The translations under genes were made by a program, and so were the position numbers. Below are positions 8,341-16,810 of a stretch of DNA of 64,000 nt, one piece after another. Position 1 is the stretch's first letter, and each line of letters starts with the position of its first letter. Under the pieces are notes generated by a model. That model searched no databases. It saw only the letters and a program-made list of their open reading frames with translations, and was not told the origin of the DNA. This stretch comes from Hirschia sp964352025 (lineage in GTDB: Bacteria > Pseudomonadota > Alphaproteobacteria > Caulobacterales > Hyphomonadaceae), in assembly GCA_964352025.1 (NCBI GenBank), contig CAYGPZ010000009.1, positions 1-64,000 on the forward strand, given 5' to 3'.

Positions 8341-9552
8341 ATGTCTACGGCACCAATTTCTGATTCCCTAAAAGCTGTTAAACCGTCCGCAACGATTGCT
8401 GTGACGTCTAAGGCACGTGAGCTTAAAGCTGCGGGACATGACGTTATTGGCCTTGGTGCGGGTGAGCCTGATTTCGATACGCCAGAAAACATCAAAGAAG
8501 CAGCCGTTCAGGCGATTGCTGAAGGCAAGACAAAGTATACTGCCGTTGATGGTATTCCTGAGCTGAAAGAAGCAATCTGTGCAAAGTTCAAGCGCGACAA
8601 TGAGCTAGACTACACTCCCGCTCAGGTGAATGTCTCACCAGGTGGTAAGCCAATCATCTATAACGCATTCGTTGCAACGCTGAATGTTGGCGATGAAGTT
8701 GTTATCCCAACACCATATTGGGTGTCTTACCCAGATATGGCGATCATGTGTGGCGCGACACCTGTTTTTGCTGAAGCAAAGGCGTCTGACAATTACAAGC
8801 TAATGCCAGAAGCTCTTGAAGCTGCGATTACGCCTAAGACAAAATGGTTGGTTTTGAACTCACCATCCAACCCATCAGGTGCTGCTTATACAAAAGAAGA
8901 GCTACGCGCTTTAGGTGAAGTGTTGATCCGTCACCCACAGGTTTGGATCCTGACAGACGACATGTATGAGCACCTTGTTTATGGTGACTTCAAATTCTAC
9001 ACAATCGCGCAGGTTTGCCCTGAGCTTTATGACCGTACATTGACGATGAATGGTGTATCTAAGTCATACGCGATGACAGGATGGCGTATCGGTTATGCTG
9101 CAGGTCCTGAAAGCCTGATCAAAGGCATGCGCAATGTGATGACACAAACAACATCTAACGCGTGTTCAATTTCACAATATGCATCAGTTGAAGCATTGAA
9201 TGGCCCACAAGACTTTATCGCCGAGCGCAATAAAGTGTTTGTTGAGCGTCGTGACCTGATGGTGAGTTTGCTAAATGACTGTTCGGGCATTCTAAAATGT
9301 CCAACGCCAGAAGGTGCATTCTATGTTTACCCAAGCTGTGAAGCTGCAATCGGAAAAACATCAGCTGGCGGTAAACTTATTGAGTCTGACAAAGATTTTG
9401 CTGGTGCATTGCTAGAAGAAGAAATGGTTGCTGTGGTTCATGGTGAAGCCTTTGGTCTTTCACCTGCTTTCCGCATCTCATACGCGACTTCTACTGAAGC
9501 CCTAAAAGAAGCGGGTGCCCGTATCCAACGCTTCTGTGCTGGCCTGAAATAA
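8341..9552 (+). CDS. aspC: Aspartate aminotransferase (class I PLP enzyme)
   Basis: Cytosolic PLP-dependent transaminase interconverting aspartate and oxaloacetate with 2-oxoglutarate/glutamate. The 403 residues follow the class I/Igamma pattern: GLGAGEPDFDTPENIKEAA near the N-terminus, NSPSNPSGAAYTKEEL with the substrate-binding Asn, LTDDMYEHLVYGD with the PLP-contacting Asp and Tyr, and the Schiff-base lysine in TMNGVSKSYAMTGWRIGYAAG. The C-terminal FRISYATS supplies the substrate-carboxylate Arg. GAAAGGA precedes the ATG. A strong terminator follows the stop. aatA is an alternative name used in alphaproteobacteria; the close relative prephenate aminotransferase cannot be excluded from sequence alone. 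Confidence 0.93.
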   Translation: MSTAPISDSLKAVKPSATIAVTSKARELKAAGHDVIGLGAGEPDFDTPENIKEAAVQAIAEGKTKYTAVDGIPELKEAICAKFKRDNELDYTPAQVNVSPGGKPIIYNAFVATLNVGDEVVIPTPYWVSYPDMAIMCGATPVFAEAKASDNYKLMPEALEAAITPKTKWLVLNSPSNPSGAAYTKEELRALGEVLIRHPQVWILTDDMYEHLVYGDFKFYTIAQVCPELYDRTLTMNGVSKSYAMTGWRIGYAAGPESLIKGMRNVMTQTTSNACSISQYASVEALNGPQDFIAERNKVFVERRDLMVSLLNDCSGILKCPTPEGAFYVYPSCEAAIGKTSAGGKLIESDKDFAGALLEEEMVAVVHGEAFGLSPAFRISYATSTEALKEAGARIQRFCAGLK

Positions 9553-9577
9553 TTTAATCCATACGAACGGATTTCGT

Positions 9578-9607
9578 AAAAGCACCTCCATTGGAGGTGC
9601 TTTTTTT
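9578..9607 (+). terminator. Rho-independent terminator after the aminotransferase
   Basis: AGCACCTCC / GGAGGTGCT stem of nine pairs with a short loop, followed by seven T residues, 26 bases after the stop codon. Confidence 0.93.
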
Positions 9608-9684
9608 ATGCTTCACATAAAATCAGATTTGGTGCAGCCTCTCTAAAAATGACTTTTAAAGATCATTAGCCTGGGGAGGCAATT

Positions 9685-9951
9685 TTGAATCAATCGACCA
9701 AAGAAATCGATAAAAAAGGATATTGGGCGGCTGCTATTCGCCTGAAGCTGACTCTTTTAAGTGTCTGGTTTTTAGTCTCTTTTGGGGCAGGTATTCTTTT
9801 TCGCGAAACGCTGGATAATTTCAAAATTGGCGGTGCGCCTCTAGGCTTCTGGTTCGCTCAAAATGGCGCAATCTATGTGTTTGTGATCCTCATTTTTGTC
9901 TATTGCTATGGCATGGCAAAGATTGAACGCAAGTTCGGGGTGGGGAAATAA
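9685..9951 (+). CDS. DUF4212 small subunit of sodium/solute symporter
   Basis: 88-residue membrane protein with two helices (roughly residues 20-40 and 55-75), matching the DUF4212 small-subunit family that accompanies VC_2705-type symporters. Translation begins at the TTG at 9685, six bases after an unusually strong GGGGAGG ribosome site. The next gene, the large symporter subunit, begins three bases after its stop, so the two subunits are made from one message. The motif SFGAGILFRETLDNFKIGGAPLGFW fits the family pattern. Confidence 0.9.
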   Translation: MNQSTKEIDKKGYWAAAIRLKLTLLSVWFLVSFGAGILFRETLDNFKIGGAPLGFWFAQNGAIYVFVILIFVYCYGMAKIERKFGVGK

Positions 9952-9954
9952 GTC

Positions 9955-11730
9955 ATGGATTTCTGGACACTTTTCTTTGTCATCACGACTTTTGGACTTT
10001 ATATCGGCATCGCAATATGGGCGCGTGCAGGATCGACAGATGATTTTTATGTCGCGGGTCATGATGTCCATCCTACAGTCAATGGAATGGCCACAGCTGC
10101 TGACTGGATGTCGGCGGCGTCTTTCCTTTCCATGGCGGGATTGATCGCATTCTTAGGGTATGGCGGATCAGTTTATTTGTTGGGCTGGACGGGCGGCTAT
10201 GTGCTGCTTGCGCTTCTCTTGGCTCCGTTTTTAAGGGAGTTTGGTAAATTTACTGTGCCAGATTTTGTTGGCGATCGGTATTATTCCAAATTCGCACGTA
10301 TCGTGGCAGTCATATGTGCTCTGTTTGTGTCTTTCACCTATATCGCTGGCCAGATGAAAGGCGTGGGCGTTGCTTTTTCTGGCTTCCTTGGTGTGCCATT
10401 CGAATGGGGCATATTCATCGGCATGTTCATCGTGTTCATATATGCCGTGCTCGGCGGCATGAAAGGTGTCACCTATACGCAGGTCGCGCAATATTGTGTC
10501 TTGATTTTTGCCTACACAGTTCCGGCAATTTTTATCTCTCTCATCATAACAGGAAATGCGATTCCACAGCTTGGGTTTATTTCCAACGTGCGCGGTGAAG
10601 ACATCTCCATGCTGGCGAAGCTAGATACTGTCGTAACCGATTTAGGTTTTGGCGCTTATACAGAAACGTCTAAATCCATGATTGATGTATTCGCGATTAC
10701 GGGTGCATTGATGTTTGGAACAGCGGGCCTGCCACATGTTATAATTCGCTTCTTCACTGTGCCAAGCGCACGCGCAGCGCGTTATTCGGCAGGGTGGGCG
10801 CTGATATTCATCGCATTACTTTACACTGTCGCGCCTGCGGTTGGTGCATTTGCACGATTGAACTTTATCGAAACCGTCAATGAAGCAACCTATATCGCCG
10901 ATGAAGAAGACTATGCTGCGCGCTCAGAGGAAATAACAGCGCAAGGCGGAAAGCCGGTCCCGCAATGGTATAAGGATTGGGAAAAGACAGGTTTGCTGGC
11001 CTATGAGGACTTAAACGGCGATGGGATTATGCAATATCGCGGTCCGAACCCTCCAGATGGTATCGCCAATGAAGTGAACCCGAATCGAGATATATTTGTC
11101 CTCGCAAATCCTCAGATTGCGCAGCTTCCTAGCTGGGTTATTGGTCTGGTCGTCGCGGGTGGATTAGCGGCAGCTTTGTCTACCGCTGCGGGATTATTGA
11201 TGGTGATTTCTTCAGCGATCAGTCATGATTTGTGTAAGCGAACGTTTTACCCTGATATGGATGGAAAGACTGAATTGCGTGTGGCACGAATATCCGCTGC
11301 AGGCGCTGTTTTTGCTGCCGGATTACTCGGTGTTTACTCAAGTCAGCTTGGGTTTGTCGCGCAAGTCGTTGCATTCGCATTTGGTCTTGCAGCAGCCAGT
11401 TTATTTCCGGTTATCTTCCTTGGTATTTTCTGGAAGGGCATGAATAAACAGGGTGCAATATCCAGCATGTTGTTTGGTTTGGTCGCGACTTTTGGATATA
11501 TTTATTATTTCAAATTCATCGATACCAATCCCGACAATTGGCTATTTGGCTTGTCACCCGAAGGGATTGGTTTTATCTTTATGTTCGTGTCCATCGCTAT
11601 TGGAATTGTTGTCTCTCTTCTAACGGCGCCACCACCACAGCATATTCAAGATATGGTCGAAGACATCCGCGTTCCGGGGCGTTTACAAAAGGACACGGAT
11701 GAAGACCCAGCTCAAATCGCAGCGGAATAG
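9955..11730 (+). CDS. Sodium/solute symporter, VC_2705 / ActP-like family
   Basis: 591-residue inner-membrane transporter of the SSS family, about 13 helices. Family marks are the N-terminal DFYVAGHDVHPTVNGMATAADWMSAASFL segment, the glycine-rich GGMKGVTYTQVAQY helix, and LFGTAGLPHVIIRFFTVPSARAAR after helix 6. A hydrophilic insertion of about 80 residues (IADEEDYAARSEE to GIANEVNPNRD) between two helices is characteristic of the VC_2705 subgroup and carries a DLNGDGIMQYRGP stretch that resembles a calcium-binding loop. Substrates in this family are acetate and other short carboxylates; the exact one is not readable. Partner of the DUF4212 gene immediately upstream. Confidence 0.93.
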   Translation: MDFWTLFFVITTFGLYIGIAIWARAGSTDDFYVAGHDVHPTVNGMATAADWMSAASFLSMAGLIAFLGYGGSVYLLGWTGGYVLLALLLAPFLREFGKFTVPDFVGDRYYSKFARIVAVICALFVSFTYIAGQMKGVGVAFSGFLGVPFEWGIFIGMFIVFIYAVLGGMKGVTYTQVAQYCVLIFAYTVPAIFISLIITGNAIPQLGFISNVRGEDISMLAKLDTVVTDLGFGAYTETSKSMIDVFAITGALMFGTAGLPHVIIRFFTVPSARAARYSAGWALIFIALLYTVAPAVGAFARLNFIETVNEATYIADEEDYAARSEEITAQGGKPVPQWYKDWEKTGLLAYEDLNGDGIMQYRGPNPPDGIANEVNPNRDIFVLANPQIAQLPSWVIGLVVAGGLAAALSTAAGLLMVISSAISHDLCKRTFYPDMDGKTELRVARISAAGAVFAAGLLGVYSSQLGFVAQVVAFAFGLAAASLFPVIFLGIFWKGMNKQGAISSMLFGLVATFGYIYYFKFIDTNPDNWLFGLSPEGIGFIFMFVSIAIGIVVSLLTAPPPQHIQDMVEDIRVPGRLQKDTDEDPAQIAAE

Positions 11731-11754
11731 TGTTCGCTCAAAGGGAAACGACTT

Positions 11755-12399
11755 ATGCTATCTCAATCAAGCCTAGATTTCCTTTCTGATCTTCGCGCTA
11801 ATAATAAGCGGGAGTGGTTTCAGGAAAACAAGAAACGCTATGAGGCTGAATTGAAAAAGCCGGGTGCGTTATTTGCTCTGGCGTTTGCAAATACTTTAGG
11901 TGAAAAATTGGGGCAGGAACAGCAGGCGAAGGTTTACCGCATTAATCGGGATGTTCGGTTTTCAAAAGATAAAACGCCTTATAATTCCCATCTGCATATT
12001 TCGACCTGTTTTGATCCAAAAACTGATGCGCCGGCATTCATGTTTGGGATAGAGCCAAATAAATTGACGCTTGGCATGGGATGTATGGGCTTTAGCAAGA
12101 CCGGATTAGACAAATGGCGCGCTGGAGTAGATGGCAAGCAAGGCGCGCTCTTTGCTAACGAGGTTTCCAAGCTTCAGGCAAAAGGGTTTCGGATAAGCGA
12201 ACCAAATTTAAAGCGCGTACCTACGCCATATTCACAAGATCATGAGCGTGCTGAATTTTTGAAATATAAAGGCTTCATGCTCTGGCTAGATATGTCAGAT
12301 GAAACATTTGCATTTGGAGAAAACGGGCCTGAAAAATGTGCTTCAAAACTTGAGCAATCATTCCCTGTTTATGAGATTTTGAGTAAGTTCGTTTCCTAA
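11755..12399 (+). CDS. DUF2461 (TIGR02453) family protein
   Basis: 214-residue cytosolic protein of the DUF2461 family, whose biochemical role is unknown. Diagnostic segments are the N-terminal LDFLSDLRANNKREWFQENKKRYE and the basic VYRINRDVRFSKDKTPYNSH motif. It follows the symporter gene by 24 bases with an AAAGGGAAACG ribosome site and may be read through with it. Its stop overlaps, tail to tail, the stop of the convergent PhnA-like gene. Confidence 0.9.
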   Translation: MLSQSSLDFLSDLRANNKREWFQENKKRYEAELKKPGALFALAFANTLGEKLGQEQQAKVYRINRDVRFSKDKTPYNSHLHISTCFDPKTDAPAFMFGIEPNKLTLGMGCMGFSKTGLDKWRAGVDGKQGALFANEVSKLQAKGFRISEPNLKRVPTPYSQDHERAEFLKYKGFMLWLDMSDETFAFGENGPEKCASKLEQSFPVYEILSKFVS

Positions 12400-12734
12400 A
12401 CCTTTTTCACGAACTGGGTTTTGAGTTGCATAGGACCGATGCCGTCTATTTTACAATCAATGTCGTGATCACCTTCGATCAGCCGAATTGATTTTACCTT
12501 TGTGCCAACCTTCACAACAAGAGAAGATCCTTTGACCTTTAGGTCTTTGATCACCGTCACAGAATCTCCGTCTTGTAGTGGCGTTCCATTGGCGTCCTTA
12601 AAGACTGGTCCATTGGATGCTTCATTGGCTTGTGCGGAGGACCATTCATGCGCACATTCCGGACAGGCCAAAAGCGCGCCATCTTCATAGGTGTAAATGG
12701 AATTACATTTTGGACAGGGCGGTAGCTCGCTCAT
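12396..12734 (-). CDS. yjdM: PhnA/YjdM-family zinc-ribbon protein
   Basis: 112-residue protein of the family historically called alkylphosphonate uptake protein PhnA, now YjdM. An N-terminal zinc ribbon uses two CPxC knuckles (CPKC and CPEC, residues 7-27), and the C-terminal domain has the conserved VFKDANGTPLQDGDSVTVIKDLKVKG and QLKTQFVKKV segments. Despite the name there is no phn operon here and no established phosphonate role for the family. Its 3' end overlaps the convergent DUF2461 gene by four bases. Confidence 0.9.
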   Translation of the reverse strand: MSELPPCPKCNSIYTYEDGALLACPECAHEWSSAQANEASNGPVFKDANGTPLQDGDSVTVIKDLKVKGSSLVVKVGTKVKSIRLIEGDHDIDCKIDGIGPMQLKTQFVKKV

Positions 12735-12920
12735 GATTAAACCTTTGCTGAAGACTAGGGCTTCTCATTGGCAGGGAGCTGGTCATGCGTCAACGTACAT
12801 ATTTTTATGGAATGTGAGACGTTTTTGAATTTATTTTCGACTCCATGTCGATTCCGTCATTCCGCGTTCGTCTAGTCTATGTAAGGCTATGGTGCCTTAT
12901 GTGACACAATGGAGGATGAC

Positions 12921-13271
12921 ATGCAGTTTTTATGTTTGATTTATTCAACTGAGGGCGTAGGCCCACAGCCCGGATCAGAAGAATTTGGTGCGTATATTCA
13001 AGAGTATATGGATTTTGGTGCACATTGTACTGAGAACGGCGTGATGCAAGGCGGAAACGCGCTGCAACCTGTAGCAACTGCGAGCACAGTAACCGTCGAG
13101 AATGGTACGACTGAAATTAAAGATGGTCCATTTGCTGAGACCAAGGAGCAATTGGGTGGATATTATCTGCTTGATTGTAAAGACCTTGATGAGGCACTTG
13201 AATATGCTGCGAAAATTCCGACAGCGCGTCATGGTCGTATAGAAGTTCGCCCGGTGATGGTTTTCGACTAA
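12921..13271 (+). CDS. YCII-related (DGPF domain) protein
   Basis: 116-residue single-domain protein of the YCII/DGPF family, with the family signature DGPFAETKEQLGGYYLLDCKDLDEAL and a C-terminal GRIEVRPVM strand. The ATG at 12921 is preferred over an in-frame ATG at 12909 because a GGAGGA ribosome site at 12911-12916 would be inside the longer version. The gene is followed 28 bases later by an ECF sigma factor; DGPF proteins next to this class of sigma factor (ECF42 type) are a known pairing. Enzymatic role unproven. Confidence 0.9.
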   Translation: MQFLCLIYSTEGVGPQPGSEEFGAYIQEYMDFGAHCTENGVMQGGNALQPVATASTVTVENGTTEIKDGPFAETKEQLGGYYLLDCKDLDEALEYAAKIPTARHGRIEVRPVMVFD

Positions 13272-13299
13272 AGTTTGGTTTTAACTGGATTTTTGACAC

Positions 13300-14559
13300 A
13301 TGCTGCCCCCATATACTCTTGATCAGACCATTCATCAGATTGTTAAAGAGGAATGGGGGCGTATTCTTTCGTGTGTCGTCAAAAATGTAGGTGATATCCA
13401 GCTTGCGGAAGACAGCTTGCAGGACGCAGTTGAGGCAGCGCTCATAAAATGGCCTGAAAAAGGTTTACCTAATTCGCCCATTGCCTGGCTGATTGCGACA
13501 TCACATCGAAAAGCAATTGATCGCATCCGGCGCGCTAAAGTCTTCGAGACAAAACAGCCGGACTTACAATATCTGACGCAAATATCTCAACTCAATGATG
13601 AGTTGGAAGAGGCAAAGGAAATTCCAGATGAGCGGCTAGAGCTTATCTTTACCTGTTGTCACCCTGCGCTGGAAGAGAAGACGCGTATCGCATTGACATT
13701 GCGGACCATTGGCGGGCTAACCACTGAAGAAATTGCCAAAGCTTTTCAAGATAACCCAACTGCTATGGCGCAGCGTCTTGTGCGGGCCAAAAAGAAAATA
13801 AAGCTGGCCGGAATACCGTATCAAATACCTGACAAAGCTGCCTTACCAGAGCGATTACGCGGTGTTCTTGCTGTTATCTACCTTATTTTCAATGAAGGAT
13901 ATTCTGCGACATCCGGCGAGAGTTTAACACGTGTAGATTTGAGTGATGAGGCCATCCGACTCGCGCGTATTCTTATGGGGTTGTTACCTGATAACGCGGA
14001 AGTTTTAGGGCTGTATGCTTTATTGCAATTGCATGATGCAAGACGATATGCGCGACTGGACAAATCAGGAGAGATGGTTGCTCTGGAATTCCAAAACAGG
14101 AAATTATGGGACAAGAATAAAGCCGAAGAGGGCAAAAAAGTCATAAAACGCGCATTGGCTCTGCAATCTATTGGGCCGTACCAATTACAGGCGTGTATTA
14201 GTGCTTTACATGTTGGTGCACCGTCTTGGGTCGAAACCGATTGGCCTCAGATTGTCGCTCTATATGGCTTGCTATATCAGTCCCAACCAACTGCTGTCGT
14301 GCGTATTAATCACGCAATTGCGGTGTCGTATGCGCATTCTATCGAAGCGGCATTGCAGATGCTGGAAACATTGGAGCAGGCAGAGGACGTGAATGAAAAT
14401 GTCGCCTTTTTACTTGCAAAGGCTGATCTGATGGAGCGATCACATCGTTTGGGGCAAGCGATAGATATTTTAGAGCGGACAATTCCCTTGGCTGAGAACA
14501 GTATTCAACGCGACTTTATTGTCCGGAAGTTGAAAGGCCATTCTAAGAAAATGGTATAA
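13300..14559 (+). CDS. ECF sigma factor with large C-terminal TPR-like domain (ECF42 type)
   Basis: 419-residue RNA polymerase sigma factor. Region 2 is near the N-terminus (AEDSLQDAVEAALIKWPEKGLP, then IAWLIATSHRKAIDRIRR), and region 4 follows near residues 110-165 (FTCCHPALEEKTRIALTLRTIGGLTTEEIAKAF). The remaining 230 residues are helical and TPR-like (RALALQSIGPYQLQACISALH), as in the ECF42 group, where this extension replaces an anti-sigma factor for control. No anti-sigma gene is adjacent. The YCII gene just upstream is the typical regulated partner. A VOC-family gene 106 bases downstream may also belong to the unit. Confidence 0.92.
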   Translation: MLPPYTLDQTIHQIVKEEWGRILSCVVKNVGDIQLAEDSLQDAVEAALIKWPEKGLPNSPIAWLIATSHRKAIDRIRRAKVFETKQPDLQYLTQISQLNDELEEAKEIPDERLELIFTCCHPALEEKTRIALTLRTIGGLTTEEIAKAFQDNPTAMAQRLVRAKKKIKLAGIPYQIPDKAALPERLRGVLAVIYLIFNEGYSATSGESLTRVDLSDEAIRLARILMGLLPDNAEVLGLYALLQLHDARRYARLDKSGEMVALEFQNRKLWDKNKAEEGKKVIKRALALQSIGPYQLQACISALHVGAPSWVETDWPQIVALYGLLYQSQPTAVVRINHAIAVSYAHSIEAALQMLETLEQAEDVNENVAFLLAKADLMERSHRLGQAIDILERTIPLAENSIQRDFIVRKLKGHSKKMV

Positions 14560-14665
14560 AGCAATTGCCTTTATTATCCTAAATGTCACGTTATCATGTT
14601 CTTTTGAATTATAATTTTGTAGTAAACAAACAATAGATCAAACCATAAACAAAGGCGTATATTTC

Positions 14666-15010
14666 ATGAACATTGATTATGTGGAGTTTCCAGCCTCGGA
14701 TTTTTCTTCAATTAAAGCGTTTTATGGTCAAGCTTTTGGGTGGGAATTTGAAGAGTGGGGAGATGAATATCTTGCCTTTAGTAAAGTAGGTATTGAAGGT
14801 GGTTTTCGAAAGTCGGATGAAAAGCCTGTACGTGGTGGTGCGCTCGTCATTTTACTGTCAGACGAAATCGAAAAAACTGAACAAGCTGTCTTAAATGCGG
14901 GCGGCGAAGTGACTGAACATCACGAATTTCCGGGTGGAAAGCGGTTTCATTTTGTTGATCCAGCTGGGAATGAGTTAGCTGTTTGGACAAAGTTACCTAT
15001 TGAGCCCTAA
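14666..15010 (+). CDS. VOC (glyoxalase/bleomycin-resistance) family protein
   Basis: 114-residue protein with one VOC fold made of paired beta-alpha-beta-beta-beta units: DYVEFPASDFSSIKAFYGQAFGWEFEEWGDEYLAF, then VILLSDEIEKTEQAVLNAGGEV and KRFHFVDPAGNELAVW. Metal-ligand positions of glyoxalase I are only partly kept (His/Glu at the ends of strands), so it may be a binding or isomerase relative. It lies downstream of the YCII-sigma pair; VOC and YCII proteins commonly share such loci. The start at 14666 follows AAAGGCG. Confidence 0.88.
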   Translation: MNIDYVEFPASDFSSIKAFYGQAFGWEFEEWGDEYLAFSKVGIEGGFRKSDEKPVRGGALVILLSDEIEKTEQAVLNAGGEVTEHHEFPGGKRFHFVDPAGNELAVWTKLPIEP

Positions 15011-15080
15011 ATGCGGAAATAAAATGCAGGCGCTGCGGAAAGCGAAAGCTGCTTGGATGCAATGATCTTACTTAGTTTGA

Positions 15081-15281
15081 TCATTCTTTATCGATTATAT
15101 CACCTGGCTTACAATCCAGAACATCGCAGATTTTATCGAGTGTTTCAAAGCGCACACCTTTAACCTTTCCCTGTCGAAGTAGGGAGAGGTTTTGTTCTGA
15201 AATGCCTATTTGCTGCGCTAAATCTTTGGATTTCATTTTTCTCATGGCGAGCATTACATCTAATCTGACTATAATGGCCAT
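15081..15281 (-). CDS. Small XRE-family transcriptional regulator
   Basis: 66-residue Cro/C1-type helix-turn-helix protein, essentially only the DNA-binding domain: KDLAQQIGISEQNLSLLRQGKVKGVRFETLDKICDVLDCKPGDII. This is the YozG-like class that accompanies DUF2975 membrane proteins. Its ATG directly abuts the stop of the upstream DUF2975 gene (TAAATG), implying coupled translation. Such pairs likely self-regulate, with the membrane protein modulating the regulator; that is inference from conserved pairing. Confidence 0.9.
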   Translation of the reverse strand: MAIIVRLDVMLAMRKMKSKDLAQQIGISEQNLSLLRQGKVKGVRFETLDKICDVLDCKPGDIIDKE

Positions 15282-15827
15282 TTAAACGAACTGCCTGTTC
15301 TCTTCATCTATTACAGCTGCTTGCAGCATGATTCTTCCGACAATTCGAATAGCGATGCCTAGCAATAATAGAGACACCTCACCAGATGAAAAACGGATTG
15401 TGAAAACGCCCATGTCGGGCGGATTTCCATAAGTCATCGCAAGGCACAAAAGTGTGGTCAGCGCAATCGAGATGAGAGCTGATAGTATGAGCATTGTTCC
15501 TAGAAATTTAAGTGCATTGGATATTTGTGGTGAAAACGGATTGAATTTTTCTAGGCTATAAAAAATTCTAAATATGCCACCCGCCCATAAAAAAGCGCCT
15601 AGATAGCCCAGAGCAGCTACAACATATACGATCGATTTCTTGGTGCTTGTGTATGTTGTGTTTTCCTGAATTTCGGGAGCCAGCATATTCCAATGTGTTT
15701 GAATAATAGAGTTCAAACCATTGCCCAAAATCATTTGAATTAAGAGCAATATCCCGCCGGTAACGGTTAGCCATTTGCAGATAGTACAAATCTGCAAAGT
15801 CGATTTGGGCAATATAGATTTTTTCAA
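15282..15827 (-). CDS. DUF2975 membrane protein
   Basis: 181-residue inner-membrane protein with four predicted helices (roughly residues 18-40, 68-90, 105-130 and 150-172), matching the DUF2975 family. Translation appears to begin at a TTG (15827-15825) with GGAAGAT as ribosome site. It is the first gene of a two-gene unit with the small XRE regulator that starts immediately after its stop. Family function is unknown; the membrane protein is often suggested to sense a signal for the attached regulator. Confidence 0.87.
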   Translation of the reverse strand: MKKSILPKSTLQICTICKWLTVTGGILLLIQMILGNGLNSIIQTHWNMLAPEIQENTTYTSTKKSIVYVVAALGYLGAFLWAGGIFRIFYSLEKFNPFSPQISNALKFLGTMLILSALISIALTTLLCLAMTYGNPPDMGVFTIRFSSGEVSLLLLGIAIRIVGRIMLQAAVIDEENRQFV

Positions 15828-15898
15828 AATTATCTTCCAATTTTCAAAAATTCATGTTTTACGATAATTTATTATTATAAAATATTTAGGTGTTGTCT

Positions 15899-16495
15899 AT
15901 GTTAAACTTACTAAAATCAGCCGTATTAGCTGGTGTATTCCTGACTTTTTCTTCTTGTTCCTCAATTCCGATAACGAGTCTTCCAAAGCTCGCGCAGCTA
16001 AATCCACATACTCTTGATTTTGCTAACCTTCGCGTTGCTGTACGTGTCGATCGTGGATATCGCGTGAGCGATGGCGACGTCACTCTGATGCTTGCGCTAA
16101 GAAATGGTCAAACAGGAGAGGAAACGCATGAAGCTTTCAAATTGATTGTGGAGGACATGCCAAAATCCGAATTCCTCAGCGCTCAAATCAAAGATGACGC
16201 TAAAATTTATGGTCTTTCATTTGATCCCAAAGATGCTGATAGTTTGAACGCATTTCAAAATAAATTTAGCGAAATCGTAGCTCAGGGAAAATCAGATAAG
16301 GTGCGATCCGAGAACGGTTTTAGCATGAATGTGAATACAAAAGGGTGTCTGGAAAAAGGGACTAATCCGTTTAAAGAAATGAATATGAAAGTCTTCCTTA
16401 AGCCGGATGCCAGTACGGACTATTTTACGTTTATCAAGGAGAAAAGCATTGTCTTGTCTGATGAAGCGACTGGACAATTACAGTACTGCGAATAA
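15899..16495 (+). CDS. Putative lipoprotein of unknown function
   Basis: 198 residues from the ATG at 15899, which follows an AGGTG site better than the in-frame GTG at 15890. The N-terminus is a lipoprotein signal (LLKSAVLAGVFLTFSSCSS) with the lipid-modified Cys near residue 20. The mature part is mixed charged and beta-rich with two further cysteines (GCLEKG and the C-terminal YCE) that could form a disulfide. I do not recognise a family. It runs towards, and ends four bases before, the minus-strand terminator of the first small RNA candidate. Confidence 0.8.
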   Translation: MLNLLKSAVLAGVFLTFSSCSSIPITSLPKLAQLNPHTLDFANLRVAVRVDRGYRVSDGDVTLMLALRNGQTGEETHEAFKLIVEDMPKSEFLSAQIKDDAKIYGLSFDPKDADSLNAFQNKFSEIVAQGKSDKVRSENGFSMNVNTKGCLEKGTNPFKEMNMKVFLKPDASTDYFTFIKEKSIVLSDEATGQLQYCE

Positions 16496-16498
16496 GAC

Positions 16499-16612
16499 AA
16501 AAAAAAGCCGCGCTATAAAAAGCGCGGCTATTGAAAGTGTGCCTCGGGGGGAGGAAACGCCCAAAAGCGACTAGCGCTTGAAATTGGGTAGCAAGGGAGG
16601 CGATCTCGCTTA
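16499..16612 (-). ncRNA. Small RNA candidate, copy 1 (C-rich, terminator-ended)
   Basis: About 114 bases on the minus strand, nearly identical to a second copy at 18422-18533. Order from 5' to 3': CCTCCCTTGCTACCC; a hairpin AAGCG-CTAGT-CGCTT enclosed by CCCAA/TTGGG; a small hairpin CCTC-C-loop-GAGG; and an intrinsic terminator, AGCCGCGCT / AGCGCGGCT (16506-16529) followed by eight T on the minus strand. Copy 2 carries A-T where this stem has G-C, a compensatory change. CCUCCC stretches could pair with ribosome sites of target messages. No open frame fits. I cannot assign a named family. Confidence 0.75.
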
Positions 16613-16617
16613 AGGTG

Positions 16618-16646
16618 ATATAAGCATAGTGCAGCAATGCAAACAA
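16618..16646 (-). promoter_or_regulatory. Promoter of small RNA copy 1
   Basis: Minus-strand TTGTTT (16646-16641) and TTATAT (16623-16618) with a 17-base spacer. The same two hexamers with the same spacing precede copy 2, while the spacer sequence itself has diverged. Initiation would fall near 16612. Confidence 0.65.
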
Positions 16647-16810
16647 GCTATATTTGATCATTGCAGCACCGCAATTATGCATATCTCCGGATTCACTACT
16701 TCGGTGGTTTAGTGTTGTATCCAATTTGTCCTTTGATTGGTTTTTTTCTATTAGCCTTGTGGCATTGAGCAATATAGGGTGAAAAATAGTTAATCTGAGG
16801 GGATTGAAAG

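Noticed and set aside
12909..12920. Earlier start of the YCII gene
   Set aside because: The GGAGGA ribosome site would lie within the coding region; the ATG at 12921 is correctly spaced.
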